From Micromonospora aurantiaca ATCC 27029 (lineage in GTDB: Bacteria; Actinomycetota; Actinomycetes; Mycobacteriales; Micromonosporaceae), in the NCBI RefSeq assembly GCF_000145235.1, contig NC_014391.1, positions 2,550,001 to 2,614,000 on the forward strand: a stretch of DNA of 64,000 bases. Direction: 5' to 3'. Positions 20,607-31,976 of this stretch are shown one piece after another. The notes under the pieces were generated by a model. It did no database searches, was not told where the DNA came from, and saw only the letters and a program-made list of their open reading frames with translations. The stretch's first letter is position 1. The number at the start of each line of letters is the position of its first letter. The position numbers and the translations under genes are program-made.

Positions 20607-21736
20607 CGGACGCCTCGCCGGCACCGCGCTGGCCCGGGTCGGTGGCCCTGGTGCTCGCCTCCAGCACCGGCGGGGTCGGGCAGCACGTGCGCTCGATCAC
20701 CCGAGGGCTGACCGAGGCCGGCGCGTCCGTGCTGGTCTGCGGCCCGGCCGCCACCGAGGAACAGTTCGACTTCACCGGCGCCGGGGCCCGGTTCACGCCG
20801 GTGGAGATCCCGGCCAGCCCCACGCCGGGCGACGCGCGCGCGGTCACCGCGCTGCGCCGGGCGCTCGCTGACACACCCGTCGACGTGGTGCACGCGCACG
20901 GGCTGCGCGCCGGCCTGGTGGCCGCGCTCGCCCGTCCCGCCGCGCCGCTGGTCGTCACCTGGCACAACGCGGTCCTCGCCGGTGGCCTGCGCGGCGCGGT
21001 GTCCCGGCTGGTCGAGCGGGTCGTCGCCCGGTCCGTGCGGGTCGCGCTGGGCGCCTCCGCCGACCTTGTCGACCGCGCCGCCGCGCTCGGCGCCGCCGAC
21101 GCCCGCCTGGCCCCGGTCGCCGCGCCGGCGCTGCCCGCGCCGCGGCGCCGCCGCACGGCGGTACGCGCCGAGTTCGCCGTCGCCGCCGACCAGCAGCTGA
21201 TCCTCTCGGTGGGCCGGCTGCACCCGCAGAAGCGGTACGACGTGCTGATCGACGCCGCCGCCCGCTGGCGGACCCGTACTCCCGCCCCGCTCGTGGTGAT
21301 CGCCGGCAGCGGTCCGGCGTACCTGCCGCTGGCCGCCCGGATCTCGGCCGCCCGCGCGCCGGTGACGCTGCTCGGGCACCGTACCGACGTGGCGGACCTG
21401 CTGGGCGCCGCCGACCTGGCGGTGGTGACGAGCGACTGGGAGGCTCGCCAGCTGTTCGCGCAGGAGGCGCTGCGGGCGGGCGTACCGCTCGTCGCGACCG
21501 CCGTCGGCGGGCTGCCGGACCTGGTCGGCGACGCGGCGGTGCTGGTGCCGCCGGGCGACGTGGACGCCGTCGACGCGGCCGTGCGCGACCTGCTCGACGA
21601 CCCCGTACGCCGGGCCGATCTGGGCCGTCGCGGCCTGGCGCGGGCCGCGACCTGGCCCACCGAGGCGGACACCGTGGCCGCGCTCGCCGGCCTCTACGCC
21701 GAGCTGACACCCCAGCTCTCCACCGGGAACCGCTGA
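20603..21736 (+). CDS. GT-B glycosyltransferase (GT4-like)
   Basis: A 377-residue two-domain glycosyltransferase. The N-terminal domain has ASSTGGVGQHVRSITRGL and DVVHAHGLRAG. The C-terminal GT4 domain has LSVGRLHPQKRYDVLIDAA, the donor site region LAVVTSDWEARQLFAQEAL (E-x7-E) and GVPLVATAVGGLPDLVGDAA. ATG 20603 overlaps the flippase stop, so it belongs to the same coupled operon. It probably extends the glycan carried by the lipid made by the first gene; sugar unknown. Confidence 0.88.
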   Translation: MTDASPAPRWPGSVALVLASSTGGVGQHVRSITRGLTEAGASVLVCGPAATEEQFDFTGAGARFTPVEIPASPTPGDARAVTALRRALADTPVDVVHAHGLRAGLVAALARPAAPLVVTWHNAVLAGGLRGAVSRLVERVVARSVRVALGASADLVDRAAALGAADARLAPVAAPALPAPRRRRTAVRAEFAVAADQQLILSVGRLHPQKRYDVLIDAAARWRTRTPAPLVVIAGSGPAYLPLAARISAARAPVTLLGHRTDVADLLGAADLAVVTSDWEARQLFAQEALRAGVPLVATAVGGLPDLVGDAAVLVPPGDVDAVDAAVRDLLDDPVRRADLGRRGLARAATWPTEADTVAALAGLYAELTPQLSTGNR

Positions 21737-24285
21737 TGCTGCGCAGACTGACCCCGGTGCTGCTGACGCTGGTCGTGGTGGCGCTGGGCATCACCGCGCT
21801 CTCCGCCCGCCCGGACGAGGGTGCGACCCGGCCCGGGGCCGACTTCGTGGTGCTCGTCGGCGCGGCGGGCCTGCGGTGGGACGACGTCGACCCGGAGAAC
21901 ACGCCGACGCTGTGGCGGATGGCCGAGCAGGGCGCGATCGGGTCGCTCTCGGTACGCTCCGCGCACCGCCCCACCTGCCCGGTCGACGGCTGGCTCACGC
22001 TCGGCGCGGGGAACTTCGCCGCCTGGCCCGGCGCCCGCCCGGGCGGTGGCTGCCCGGCCACCGGTGTGACAGTCGAGCGGCCCGACGGCATCGGCGCGAA
22101 CCTGCCCGACCAGCCCAGCGCGGTGGCGCACAACCAGGAGCAGCTCTCCTGGGGCGCCACACCCGGCGCGCTGGCCGAGTCGGTGCGCTGCTCGGTGGCC
22201 GTCGGTCCGGGCGCCGCCGTGGCCGCCGCCCGCCCGTTCGGCCGGGTCGACAGGTACGCGCCCACGCTCCCGGAGAAGCCGGCGGAACTGCTCGGCTCCT
22301 GCGTGCTGAGCATCGTCGACGTCGGCACCGTCGACGACGACGACCCGGAGGTACGGGCCGCCCAGGCGCGGCAGGCCGACGCCCGGCTGGCCCGGGTGCT
22401 CGCCGCCCGGCCGCCGCGCTCGCTGGTGCTCGTCGCGGGCGTGTCCGACACCGACTCCCCGGCGCGGTTGCACGTCGCGATCGCCGACGGACCCGGCTGG
22501 GAGGGCGGCTGGCTGACCTCGCCCAGCACCGCCCGGTCCGGCTACCTGCAACTGATCGACCTGGCCCCGACCGTGCTCGCCGTGCTCGACAAGCCGATGC
22601 CGGAACGGGCGTTCCTCGGCCGGCCCGCAGTGACTGTCGACGACCGGCCGGACGACCTGCGGGCCGCGATCGAGGCGCCGGCCGACGCGGACCGGGAGGC
22701 AGCCGCCCAGCGCCGCGTCGCCGGCTGGTTCTTCACGCTGCTCGCCGCCGCCCAGCTCGCCCTCGCGGTGGCGGTGCTGCCGCTGCTGCGCCGCGCCCGC
22801 CGGCTCGCCGGACCGCACGGGCCGGAACCGGTGTCCCCGCGGATCGTGGCGGTGGTGGAGCTGCTGCTGATCGCCGCCGCGCTGGCAGTGCCCGCAGCGT
22901 TGCTCGCCGACGCCGTGCCCTGGTGGCGCGGCGACCACGCGGGCCTCTGGTACGCCTCGGTGACTGCGCTGCTCATCGTCGGCGGCACCGCCGCGGTCCG
23001 GTTCAGTCCCGGACACGAGCGCACGCTCGGTCCGCTCGGGGCGGTCGCCGGGCTGGCCACGCTCGTCGTCGGAGTGGACGTGCTCACCGGCTCCCGGTTG
23101 CAGCTCAACGGCGTGGTCGGCTACTCGGCGCTGGAGGGTGGCCGGTACGCCGGGCTCGGCACCGTCGGGCTGGGCGTGTTCATCGCCGGGGCGCTGCTGT
23201 GCGGCGGCTGGCTCGCCCAGCGGTTCCGCAAGGGCTGGCGGCCGATGGTGATGGTGACGGTCGGCGGGCTCGCCGTGGTGATAGTGGGCAGCCCGTACCT
23301 GGGGGCCGACTCGATCGGCGCGATCGCGCTCACCGCCGGGGTCAGCGTCGCGGCCGCGATCTGCAGCGGCGGCTGGCTGACAGTGAGCCGGCTGGCCTGG
23401 GCGACCATGGCCGCGCTGGCGGTCACCGTCGGCTTCGCCCTGGTCGACCTCGGCCGTCCCGCCGACGAGCGGGGCAGCCTGGGCCGGTTCCTGGCCGCTG
23501 TGGGCGACGGCACCGGCGGGCTCACCGTGCACCGGTCCAGCAGCTCCAACATCCAGACGCTGGTGAACAGCCCGCTGACCGTGCTGGCCCTGGCCGGGGC
23601 CGCGCTGGTCTGGCTCGCGCTGCTCCAGCCCTGGGGCGGGCTGATGCGGCTGTTCGGCATCTACCCGGCGATCCGGGCGGCGATGGCCGGCACCGGCGTG
23701 GCCGTCGGGCTGGGCGGCCTCCTCGGCGGGTCGGCGCTGGACGTGGCCGGCGCGGCGGCGGCCCTCGTGGTGCCCATGGCGGCCCTGGCGGCGCTGCGGG
23801 TGCTCGACCACTCCACCGACCGTACGGTGCCCGACAGCGGGCGTGGCGGCGGCGAGACGGGCGCGGTCCCACCGGGCGGACCGGACGACTCCTCCAGGGG
23901 CGGCGCGGCCGGCGGCCCGGCCGGCGACGGTGCGGGTGGCGACGGTGCGGGTGGTGGTCGGTCGGCTGCCGACGGCTCGGCCGGTGACGGTGCGGACGGC
24001 GACGGCGCGGCCGGCGACGGCGTGGCCGGCGACGGTGCCGGCGACCCGGGGGAGGCCGGGGAGCCGGCCGGACCGGACGGGCAGGACTCCTCAGGCACGG
24101 AGGCGCCGGACGGGCCGCGCCCCGCTGGCCCGGACGGGCCGCGCGCCGCTGGCACGGAGGCGCCGGACGGGCCGCGCGCCGCTGGCACGGGGGCGCCGGA
24201 CGGGCCGCGCGCCGCTGGCACGGCCCGCGGGGCGCAGGTGCCCGCACAGCCGACCCCGGCGTCCTCGGACATCCCCGCCCGCTGA
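21736..24285 (+). CDS. Large membrane protein with alkaline-phosphatase-like N-terminal domain
   Basis: An 849-residue protein. After an N-terminal membrane anchor (LTPVLLTLVVVALGITALSA), residues about 35-300 resemble the fold of the alkaline phosphatase/sulfatase superfamily (DFVVLVGAAGLRWDDV, TPTLWRMAEQGAIG, LIDLAPTVLAVL), but the usual metal ligands are not obvious, so it may be inactive. Residues about 330-690 form around ten membrane helices. The last 160 residues are Gly/Asp/Ala/Pro repeats. The start overlaps the glycosyltransferase stop (TGATG). Homologues occur in this position in other Micromonosporaceae as far as I recall; function unknown, envelope-related by context. Confidence 0.78.
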   Translation: MLRRLTPVLLTLVVVALGITALSARPDEGATRPGADFVVLVGAAGLRWDDVDPENTPTLWRMAEQGAIGSLSVRSAHRPTCPVDGWLTLGAGNFAAWPGARPGGGCPATGVTVERPDGIGANLPDQPSAVAHNQEQLSWGATPGALAESVRCSVAVGPGAAVAAARPFGRVDRYAPTLPEKPAELLGSCVLSIVDVGTVDDDDPEVRAAQARQADARLARVLAARPPRSLVLVAGVSDTDSPARLHVAIADGPGWEGGWLTSPSTARSGYLQLIDLAPTVLAVLDKPMPERAFLGRPAVTVDDRPDDLRAAIEAPADADREAAAQRRVAGWFFTLLAAAQLALAVAVLPLLRRARRLAGPHGPEPVSPRIVAVVELLLIAAALAVPAALLADAVPWWRGDHAGLWYASVTALLIVGGTAAVRFSPGHERTLGPLGAVAGLATLVVGVDVLTGSRLQLNGVVGYSALEGGRYAGLGTVGLGVFIAGALLCGGWLAQRFRKGWRPMVMVTVGGLAVVIVGSPYLGADSIGAIALTAGVSVAAAICSGGWLTVSRLAWATMAALAVTVGFALVDLGRPADERGSLGRFLAAVGDGTGGLTVHRSSSSNIQTLVNSPLTVLALAGAALVWLALLQPWGGLMRLFGIYPAIRAAMAGTGVAVGLGGLLGGSALDVAGAAAALVVPMAALAALRVLDHSTDRTVPDSGRGGGETGAVPPGGPDDSSRGGAAGGPAGDGAGGDGAGGGRSAADGSAGDGADGDGAAGDGVAGDGAGDPGEAGEPAGPDGQDSSGTEAPDGPRPAGPDGPRAAGTEAPDGPRAAGTGAPDGPRAAGTARGAQVPAQPTPASSDIPAR
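23920..24235 (+). repeat. Coding low-complexity repeats at C-terminus
   Basis: Two in-frame repeat blocks. About 23920-24050 encodes GDGA/AGDG units. About 24108-24222 encodes near-identical units of APDGPRAAGT (30 nt, with one shorter copy). They encode a disordered tail and look expandable by slippage. Confidence 0.75.
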
Positions 24286-26382
<2,097 letters not shown>

Positions 26383-26416
26383 GCGGCCGGTCCGCGCGGG
26401 CACGCGGGGAGGCGGC

Positions 26417-27022
26417 GTGAGCGGCGTCGAGCACCGGTACGAGGTGACCGGCCGCCGGGAGATCTGGTCCGGCCGGATCTTCTCCGTGGTCAGCGACGAC
26501 GTCACCATGCCCGGCGGCGGCAGCGCGACCCGCGACTACGTGCGGCACGTCGGCGCGGTCGCCGTGGTGGCGCTCGACGACGCCGGTCAGGTGGTGCTGA
26601 TCCGCCAGTACCGGCACCCGGTCGGCCGGCACCTGTGGGAGCTGCCCGCCGGGCTGATGGACGTCGGCGGCGAGGACCTGGCCGCCGCCGCGCTGCGGGA
26701 GCTGGCCGAGGAGGCGGACCTGACCGCCGGGCGCGTCGACGTGCTCGTCGACCTGCACAGCTCGCCCGGTTTCGCCGACGAGGTGGTGCGGGTGTTCCTG
26801 GCCCGCGACCTCGCCGACGTGCCGGCCGATCAGCGGCACGACCGGCACGACGAGGAGGCCGACCTCCAGGTGGTCCGCGTGGACCTGGACGAGGCGGTGC
26901 GGATGGTGCTGGCCGGCGAGATCACCAACGCGTCCTGCGTGGCCGGGCTGCTCGCCGCCGCCCGCGCCCGCGACACCGGCTTCACCGAGCTGCGCCGCCC
27001 GGAGGCGCCGCTGCCGCGCTGA
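26417..27022 (+). CDS. NUDIX hydrolase, ADP-ribose pyrophosphatase type
   Basis: A 201-residue protein starting at GTG 26417 with GGGGAGG just upstream. It carries LPAGLMDVGGEDLAAAA followed by RELAEEADL, a nudix box in which Asp replaces the usual last Gly. The N-terminal segment GRIFSVVSDDVTMPGG and the overall length fit the ADP-ribose pyrophosphatase subgroup (Rv1700 position). It probably hydrolyses ADP-ribose to AMP and ribose-5-phosphate. A strong bidirectional terminator follows. Confidence 0.92.
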   Translation: MSGVEHRYEVTGRREIWSGRIFSVVSDDVTMPGGGSATRDYVRHVGAVAVVALDDAGQVVLIRQYRHPVGRHLWELPAGLMDVGGEDLAAAALRELAEEADLTAGRVDVLVDLHSSPGFADEVVRVFLARDLADVPADQRHDRHDEEADLQVVRVDLDEAVRMVLAGEITNASCVAGLLAAARARDTGFTELRRPEAPLPR

Positions 27023-27035
27023 TCCGCAAACGACG

Positions 27036-27070
27036 AGGGGCCGCCCGGCGCACTGCGCCGGGCGGCCCCT
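27036..27070. terminator. Bidirectional terminator between nudix gene and TM2 gene
   Basis: A perfect 16-bp inverted repeat (27036-27051 with 27055-27070, loop ACT) sits between two convergent genes. It can stop transcription from both sides. No long U-tract on either strand. Confidence 0.9.
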
Positions 27071-27085
27071 TCCGTGCGCCTGTGG

Positions 27086-27337
27086 TCAGTCGCGCAGAGG
27101 GCGTCCCTGCCCGTCGACACCGCCGTTGACGAGGATCAGGATGCCGTCGACGAGGCCCCAGATCGCGCCGAAGCCGCACGTCACGAGCGTGACGATGAGC
27201 TGGATGACACCGGTCTTGGTGTCGCCCATGTAGAACCGGCCGATGCCGAAGCCGCCGAGCAGGATCTGAAGCACACCCGCGACGACCTTGCTCTTGTCCG
27301 AGACGCCCTGCGGGTACTGCTGATAAGGAGTGGTCAT
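27086..27337 (-). CDS. TM2 domain membrane protein
   Basis: An 83-residue protein with two membrane helices separated by a short turn: VVAGVLQILLGGFGIGRFYMGD, then IQLIVTLVTCGFGAIWGLVDGILIL. This is the TM2 domain. ATG 27337 (MTTPYQQYPQG) gives the short polar N-terminus typical of the family; the frame stays open further upstream without reason to use it. Function of small bacterial TM2 proteins is unknown. Confidence 0.88.
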   Translation of the reverse strand: MTTPYQQYPQGVSDKSKVVAGVLQILLGGFGIGRFYMGDTKTGVIQLIVTLVTCGFGAIWGLVDGILILVNGGVDGQGRPLRD

Positions 27338-27625
27338 GAGCGGACACAATAGTGATCGGTTCACGTCCTGTCGGCCTCGCCGCTCAGCCGATGGGAAGAT
27401 GTCATCGAACTTTGTCCTCTCGGCGGATGGCGTCTCCACCGGGCAGTCCGAGGCATGCCTGACACACCGTCAGGACCAGCGGGCACCGGATGTCACAGTG
27501 TCGCCGCCCGTGGGCTTCCCACGGGCCTAGACTGCCGCCGGCGGGACAGGCGGACCGCGCCGGCAACGGAGCCGGCGCGGCCGCGCAGTCGGGGGTGAGC
27601 CGCCCCGGAGGAAGGTGTCTGCATC

Positions 27626-28741
27626 GTGAAGGTCGGAATCCCCCGCGAGGTCAAGAACCACGAGTACCGGGTGGCGATCACGCCCGCCGGCGTCAACGAG
27701 TTCACCCGCCACGGCCACGAGGTCTTCGTGGAGGCAGGCGCCGGAGTCGGTTCCAGCATCACCGACGACGAGTTCGCCGCCGCCGGCGCGAAGATCCTGG
27801 CCACCGCCGACGAGGTGTGGGACACCGCCGATCTGGTGCTGAAGGTCAAGGAGCCGATCGCCGAGGAGTACCACCGGATGCGCGAGGGGCAGGTGCTGTT
27901 CACCTACCTGCACCTGGCCGCGTCCCGCGAGTGCACCGACGCGCTGGTCGACCGGAAGGTCACCGGCATCGCGTACGAGACGGTCGAGCTGCCCGACCGC
28001 TCGCTGCCGCTGCTCGCCCCGATGTCCGAGGTGGCCGGCCGCCTCGCCCCGCAGGTGGGCGCCTTCTACATGATGCGTACCGGCGGCGGGCGGGGCGTGC
28101 TGCCCGGCGGCGTCTCCGGTGTGTACGCGGCCAAGACCGTGGTCATCGGCGCGGGCGTGTCCGGCCTGAACGCCGCCGCCATCGCGCTCGGCCTGCAGTC
28201 CGAGGTGCTGCTGCTGGACAAGAACGTGGCCCGGCTGCGCCAGGCCGACGCCATCTACCGGGGCCACCTGCAGACCGTCGCCTCCAACGCGTACGAGATC
28301 GAGCGGGCCGTGCTCGACGCGGACCTGGTCATCGGCGCGGTGCTGGTGCCCGGCGCGAAGGCCCCGAAGCTCATCTCCAACGAGCTGGTCTCCCGGATGA
28401 AGCCGGGCAGCGTGCTCGTCGACATCGCCATCGACCAGGGCGGCTGCTTCGAGGACTCGCGCCCGACCACGCACGCCGACCCGGTCTACAAGGTCCACGA
28501 CTCGATCTTCTACTGCGTGGCGAACATGCCCGGGGCGGTGCCGAACACCAGCACCTACGCGCTGACGAACGTCACCCTGCCGTACGCCCTCGAACTGGCG
28601 AACCAGGGCTGGCAGCAGGCGCTGCGCAACGACCCGGCGCTGGCCCTTGGTCTGAACACCCACGCCGGCAAGGTCGTCTACGGCCCGGTCGCCGAGGCGC
28701 ACGGCATGGACGTGCTGCCGCTGGACGAGGTGCTGAGCTGA
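27626..28741 (+). CDS. ald: Alanine dehydrogenase
   Basis: A 371-residue enzyme (L-alanine + NAD to pyruvate, ammonium and NADH). Family marks: [20 protein letters not shown] at the start (GTG 27626), [21 protein letters not shown], and the Rossmann loop [17 protein letters not shown]. Length is exactly typical. A 288-bp upstream gap holds its promoter. xerD starts 11 bp after the stop, so the two are likely co-transcribed. Confidence 0.96.
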   Translation: MKVGIPREVKNHEYRVAITPAGVNEFTRHGHEVFVEAGAGVGSSITDDEFAAAGAKILATADEVWDTADLVLKVKEPIAEEYHRMREGQVLFTYLHLAASRECTDALVDRKVTGIAYETVELPDRSLPLLAPMSEVAGRLAPQVGAFYMMRTGGGRGVLPGGVSGVYAAKTVVIGAGVSGLNAAAIALGLQSEVLLLDKNVARLRQADAIYRGHLQTVASNAYEIERAVLDADLVIGAVLVPGAKAPKLISNELVSRMKPGSVLVDIAIDQGGCFEDSRPTTHADPVYKVHDSIFYCVANMPGAVPNTSTYALTNVTLPYALELANQGWQQALRNDPALALGLNTHAGKVVYGPVAEAHGMDVLPLDEVLS

Positions 28742-28752
28742 CCGACGCCGCC

Positions 28753-29724
28753 GTGCGCAGGGCCGGCGCGGAACCCGCGCCGGCCCTGCGCCGTGCGGTC
28801 CGGACCTACCTGGACCACCTCACGGTCGAACGCGGGCTGTCCGCGAACACGCTCGCCTCGTACCGCCGCGACTTGGACCGCTACCTCGCCACATTGGCCG
28901 CGGCCGGGGTGGACGACCTGGCCGCCGCCGGGCCCGCGCAGGTCGAGGCCCACCTGGCCCGGCTGCGCGCCGGCGACGACGACCACCCGCCGCTCGCCGT
29001 CTCCTCCGCCGCCCGCGCGGCCAGCGCGGTCCGCGGCCTGCACCGCTTCGCGCTGCGCGAGGGACTCGCCGGCGCCGATCCCAGCCGCGACGTCCGCCCG
29101 CCCGCGCCGCCGCGACGGCTGCCCCGCGCGCTGCCCGTCGACGCGGTCCTGCGGCTGCTGGAGGCCGCCGGCACACCCGGCGCCACCGGCGACGCCGCCG
29201 CCCGCGCGCTGCGCGACCGGGCGCTGCTGGAATTCCTGTACGGCACCGGCGCGCGCATCTCCGAGGCGGTCGGCGCGGCCGTCGACGACCTCGACCTGGA
29301 CGCCGGCACGGTGCTGCTGCGCGGCAAGGGCGGCCGGACCCGGCTGGTCCCGGTCGGCGGGTACGCGGCCGACGCGCTGCGCGCCTGGCTGGTCCGGGGC
29401 CGCCCGGCGCTGCTCGCCGCCGGGCGCGGCACCCACGCGGTGTTCGTGAACGCGCGTGGCGGCCCGCTCACCCGGCAGGGCGCCTGGGCCGTGCTGCGTA
29501 CCGCCGCCGCACGTGCCGGCCTGCCGGTCGACGGGCCCGACGCGGTCTCCCCGCACACGCTGCGCCACTCGTACGCCACCCACCTGCTCGACGGCGGCGC
29601 GGACGTGCGGGTGGTGCAGGAACTGCTCGGCCACGCCTCGGTGACCACCACCCAGGTCTACACGCTGGTGACTGTGGAGCGGCTGCGCGAGGTGTACGCG
29701 ACAGCCCACCCCCGCGCCCGCTGA
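28753..29724 (+). CDS. xerD: Site-specific tyrosine recombinase XerD
   Basis: A 323-residue recombinase that resolves chromosome dimers at dif with XerC. The catalytic set is complete: Arg168 in GTGARISEA, Lys in LRGKGGRTR, His268-x-x-Arg271 in [14 protein letters not shown], His in [12 protein letters not shown] and nucleophile Tyr303. GTG 28753 is chosen as the first reasonable start after ald; CTG 28738 cannot be excluded. Place between the nudix gene and the parA-scp operon matches Rv1701. Confidence 0.94.
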   Translation: MRRAGAEPAPALRRAVRTYLDHLTVERGLSANTLASYRRDLDRYLATLAAAGVDDLAAAGPAQVEAHLARLRAGDDDHPPLAVSSAARAASAVRGLHRFALREGLAGADPSRDVRPPAPPRRLPRALPVDAVLRLLEAAGTPGATGDAAARALRDRALLEFLYGTGARISEAVGAAVDDLDLDAGTVLLRGKGGRTRLVPVGGYAADALRAWLVRGRPALLAAGRGTHAVFVNARGGPLTRQGAWAVLRTAAARAGLPVDGPDAVSPHTLRHSYATHLLDGGADVRVVQELLGHASVTTTQVYTLVTVERLREVYATAHPRAR

Positions 29725-29918
29725 GTGCCGACGTGGCCGGACCTGGCTGACGGGCGGCCGACACGCCGACCCGCTACCGAACGCGCTGCTGGCCGGTGGC
29801 GTACAGTCGGCATCGGCGCGGGCCTCCAGGTACGACGGACCGGGGGTGCGCAGCGGCGCCGCGAGGGACGTCGGACGGCTCCGACGCCGGGTGGTCGTCG
29901 GGAGGGGGCAACGAGGAC

Positions 29919-30842
29919 ATGGCAGGAAACGGTGACCGTGCCGAGACCTGGACGTCGGAGCTCCGTGAGCAGCAGGCGACGCTCGGTGCCGATCTCGGCC
30001 CCGCCGACCCGGCCGCGTACACCATGCGCAAGCCGATCCCCGAACCCATGCCGACCGACCGGCACGGCCCGGCGCGGATCATCGCGATGGCCAACCAGAA
30101 GGGCGGCGTCGGCAAGACCACGACGACCATCAACCTGGGCGCGGCCCTGGCCGAGTACGGCCGCAAGGTGCTGCTCGTCGACTTCGACCCGCAGGGCGCC
30201 CTCTCCGTCGGGCTGGGCGTCAACCCGCACAACCTGGACCTGTCGGTCTACAACCTGCTGATGCAGGACGACGTCACCGCCGAGGACGTCCTCATCAAGA
30301 CCGACGTGGCCGGGCTGCACCTGCTGCCCGCCAACATCGACCTCTCCGCCGCCGAGATCCAGCTGGTCAACGAGGTCGCCCGGGAGATGGCCCTGGCGCG
30401 GGTGCTGCGGACCATCCGCAAGGAGTACGACTTCATCCTGATCGACTGCCAGCCCTCGCTGGGCCTGCTGGCGATCAACGCGCTGACCGTCGCGCACGGC
30501 GTGCTCATCCCGCTGGAGTGCGAGTTCTTCAGCCTGCGCGGTGTGGCGCTGCTGCTGGACACCATCGACAAGGTGCGCGAGCGGCTCAACTTCGACCTGG
30601 AACTCGAAGGCATCCTCGCCACCATGTACGACAGCCGCACCACCCACTGCCGCCAGGTGCTCCAGCGGGTGGTCGAGGCGTTCGGCGACAAGGTCTACCA
30701 GACCGTCATCACCAAGACGGTGAAGTTCCCCGAGTCCACGGTGGCCGGTGCGCCGATCACCACCCTCGACCCGGCCTCCTCCGGCGCGCGCAACTACCGG
30801 CAGCTCGCCCGGGAGGTCATCGCCGCCCAGGCGGACCGGTAG
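29919..30842 (+). CDS. ParA/Soj-like chromosome partition ATPase
   Basis: A 307-residue ATPase with the deviant Walker A KGGVGKTT (residues 61-68), LLVDFDPQGALS, and the ParA motif DFILIDCQPSLGLLAINAL. ATG 29919 is preceded by GGAGGGGG at 29901. It starts the scpA-scpB-rluB-cmk-der series, where actinobacteria carry a second, non-parB-linked ParA (Rv1708). It probably takes part in chromosome organisation together with the condensin subunits next door. No parB follows. Confidence 0.92.
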   Translation: MAGNGDRAETWTSELREQQATLGADLGPADPAAYTMRKPIPEPMPTDRHGPARIIAMANQKGGVGKTTTTINLGAALAEYGRKVLLVDFDPQGALSVGLGVNPHNLDLSVYNLLMQDDVTAEDVLIKTDVAGLHLLPANIDLSAAEIQLVNEVAREMALARVLRTIRKEYDFILIDCQPSLGLLAINALTVAHGVLIPLECEFFSLRGVALLLDTIDKVRERLNFDLELEGILATMYDSRTTHCRQVLQRVVEAFGDKVYQTVITKTVKFPESTVAGAPITTLDPASSGARNYRQLAREVIAAQADR

Positions 30843-30883
30843 GGCGCACGCCGGCCGCCCGCCGCGTCGTCTACGGTTTCCCG

Positions 30884-31972
30884 GTGACCGCACCGCCCCT
30901 CGACCCGCCGCACGGCCCCGGCGACCCCGCCGTCGCCGCGGAGCTGGCCGCCGAGGTCGACGGTGTGGTGCCCGCCGAGCCGGGCACCGGCGAACAGACG
31001 AGTGGCTTCACGGTCCGGCTCGACAACTTCACCGGCCCGTTCGACCTGCTGCTCCAGCTGATCAGCAAGCACAAGCTGGACGTCACCGAGGTCGCGCTGC
31101 ACAAGGTCACCGACGAGTTCATCGCGTACCTGCGCGCCATGGGCGACCAGTGGGACCTGGACGAGACGAGCGAGTTCCTGCTCGTCGCCGCGACACTGCT
31201 GGACCTGAAGGCGGCCCGGCTGCTGCCCTCGGCCGAGGTCGAGGACGAGGAGGACCTGGCGCTGCTGGAGGCGCGGGACCTGCTGTTCGCCCGGCTGCTG
31301 CAGTACAAGGCGTACAAGGAGGCCGCCGCGCACATCGCCGAGCTGGAGGCGGTCGGCGGCCGGCGCTACCCGCGGGCGGTCACACTCGAACCGCGGTACG
31401 CCGAGGCGCTGCCCGACCTGGTACTCGGCATCGGTCCCGAGCGGCTGCGCAAGCTCGCGGTCAAGGCGATGAGCCCGAAACCGGTACCCGAGGTCTCAAT
31501 CGCCCACGTGCACATGGTCCGGGTCAGCGTCCGGGAACACGCCGGCATCATCGCCGACCGGCTGCGCCGCGCCGGGATCGCCACGTTCTCGCTGCTCTGC
31601 GCCGACTGCGAGATGACGCTCGAGGTGGTGGCCCGGTTCCTGGCGCTGCTGGAGCTGTACCGGCAGGGTCTCGTGGCGTTCGTGCAGGAGCAGGCGCTGG
31701 AGGAACTCACTGTCCGCTGGACCGGCCCGGCCGACGGCGATGCCGAGCTGACAGTCGACGAGTACGCCGGCAGCCCCGAACCCACGACCACGTCCGTCCC
31801 CGCCGCGCCGGCCGACGACTCGGCTGCTCCGGCCGAGGACGCTGCCGCGGTGGCCGGCGATGCCGCCGAATCCGCTGGCGCCACCGTGCCGGGCGACGTC
31901 GTCGCAGTTGCCGCATCCGACGCCGCCGTGCCCATCGAGCCGGCGGACGAACCCGCACCGACGCAGGAGTGA
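30884..31972 (+). CDS. scpA: Segregation and condensation protein A
   Basis: A 362-residue kleisin of the SMC-ScpAB condensin. The N-terminal domain is clear (TVRLDNFTGPFDLLLQLISKHKLDVTEVAL), as is the winged helix near 240-270. The last 80 residues are Ala/Glu/Pro-rich and disordered. GTG 30884 is the preferred start; the frame is open further up inside parA. The gap to scpB is 4 bp, so the two are coupled. Confidence 0.94.
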   Translation: MTAPPLDPPHGPGDPAVAAELAAEVDGVVPAEPGTGEQTSGFTVRLDNFTGPFDLLLQLISKHKLDVTEVALHKVTDEFIAYLRAMGDQWDLDETSEFLLVAATLLDLKAARLLPSAEVEDEEDLALLEARDLLFARLLQYKAYKEAAAHIAELEAVGGRRYPRAVTLEPRYAEALPDLVLGIGPERLRKLAVKAMSPKPVPEVSIAHVHMVRVSVREHAGIIADRLRRAGIATFSLLCADCEMTLEVVARFLALLELYRQGLVAFVQEQALEELTVRWTGPADGDAELTVDEYAGSPEPTTTSVPAAPADDSAAPAEDAAAVAGDAAESAGATVPGDVVAVAASDAAVPIEPADEPAPTQE

Positions 31973-31976
31973 ACGG

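Noticed and set aside
27490..28752. Long plus frame running through ald into xerD
   Set aside because: Only the part from 28753 resembles XerD; the rest is an out-of-frame reading of ald.
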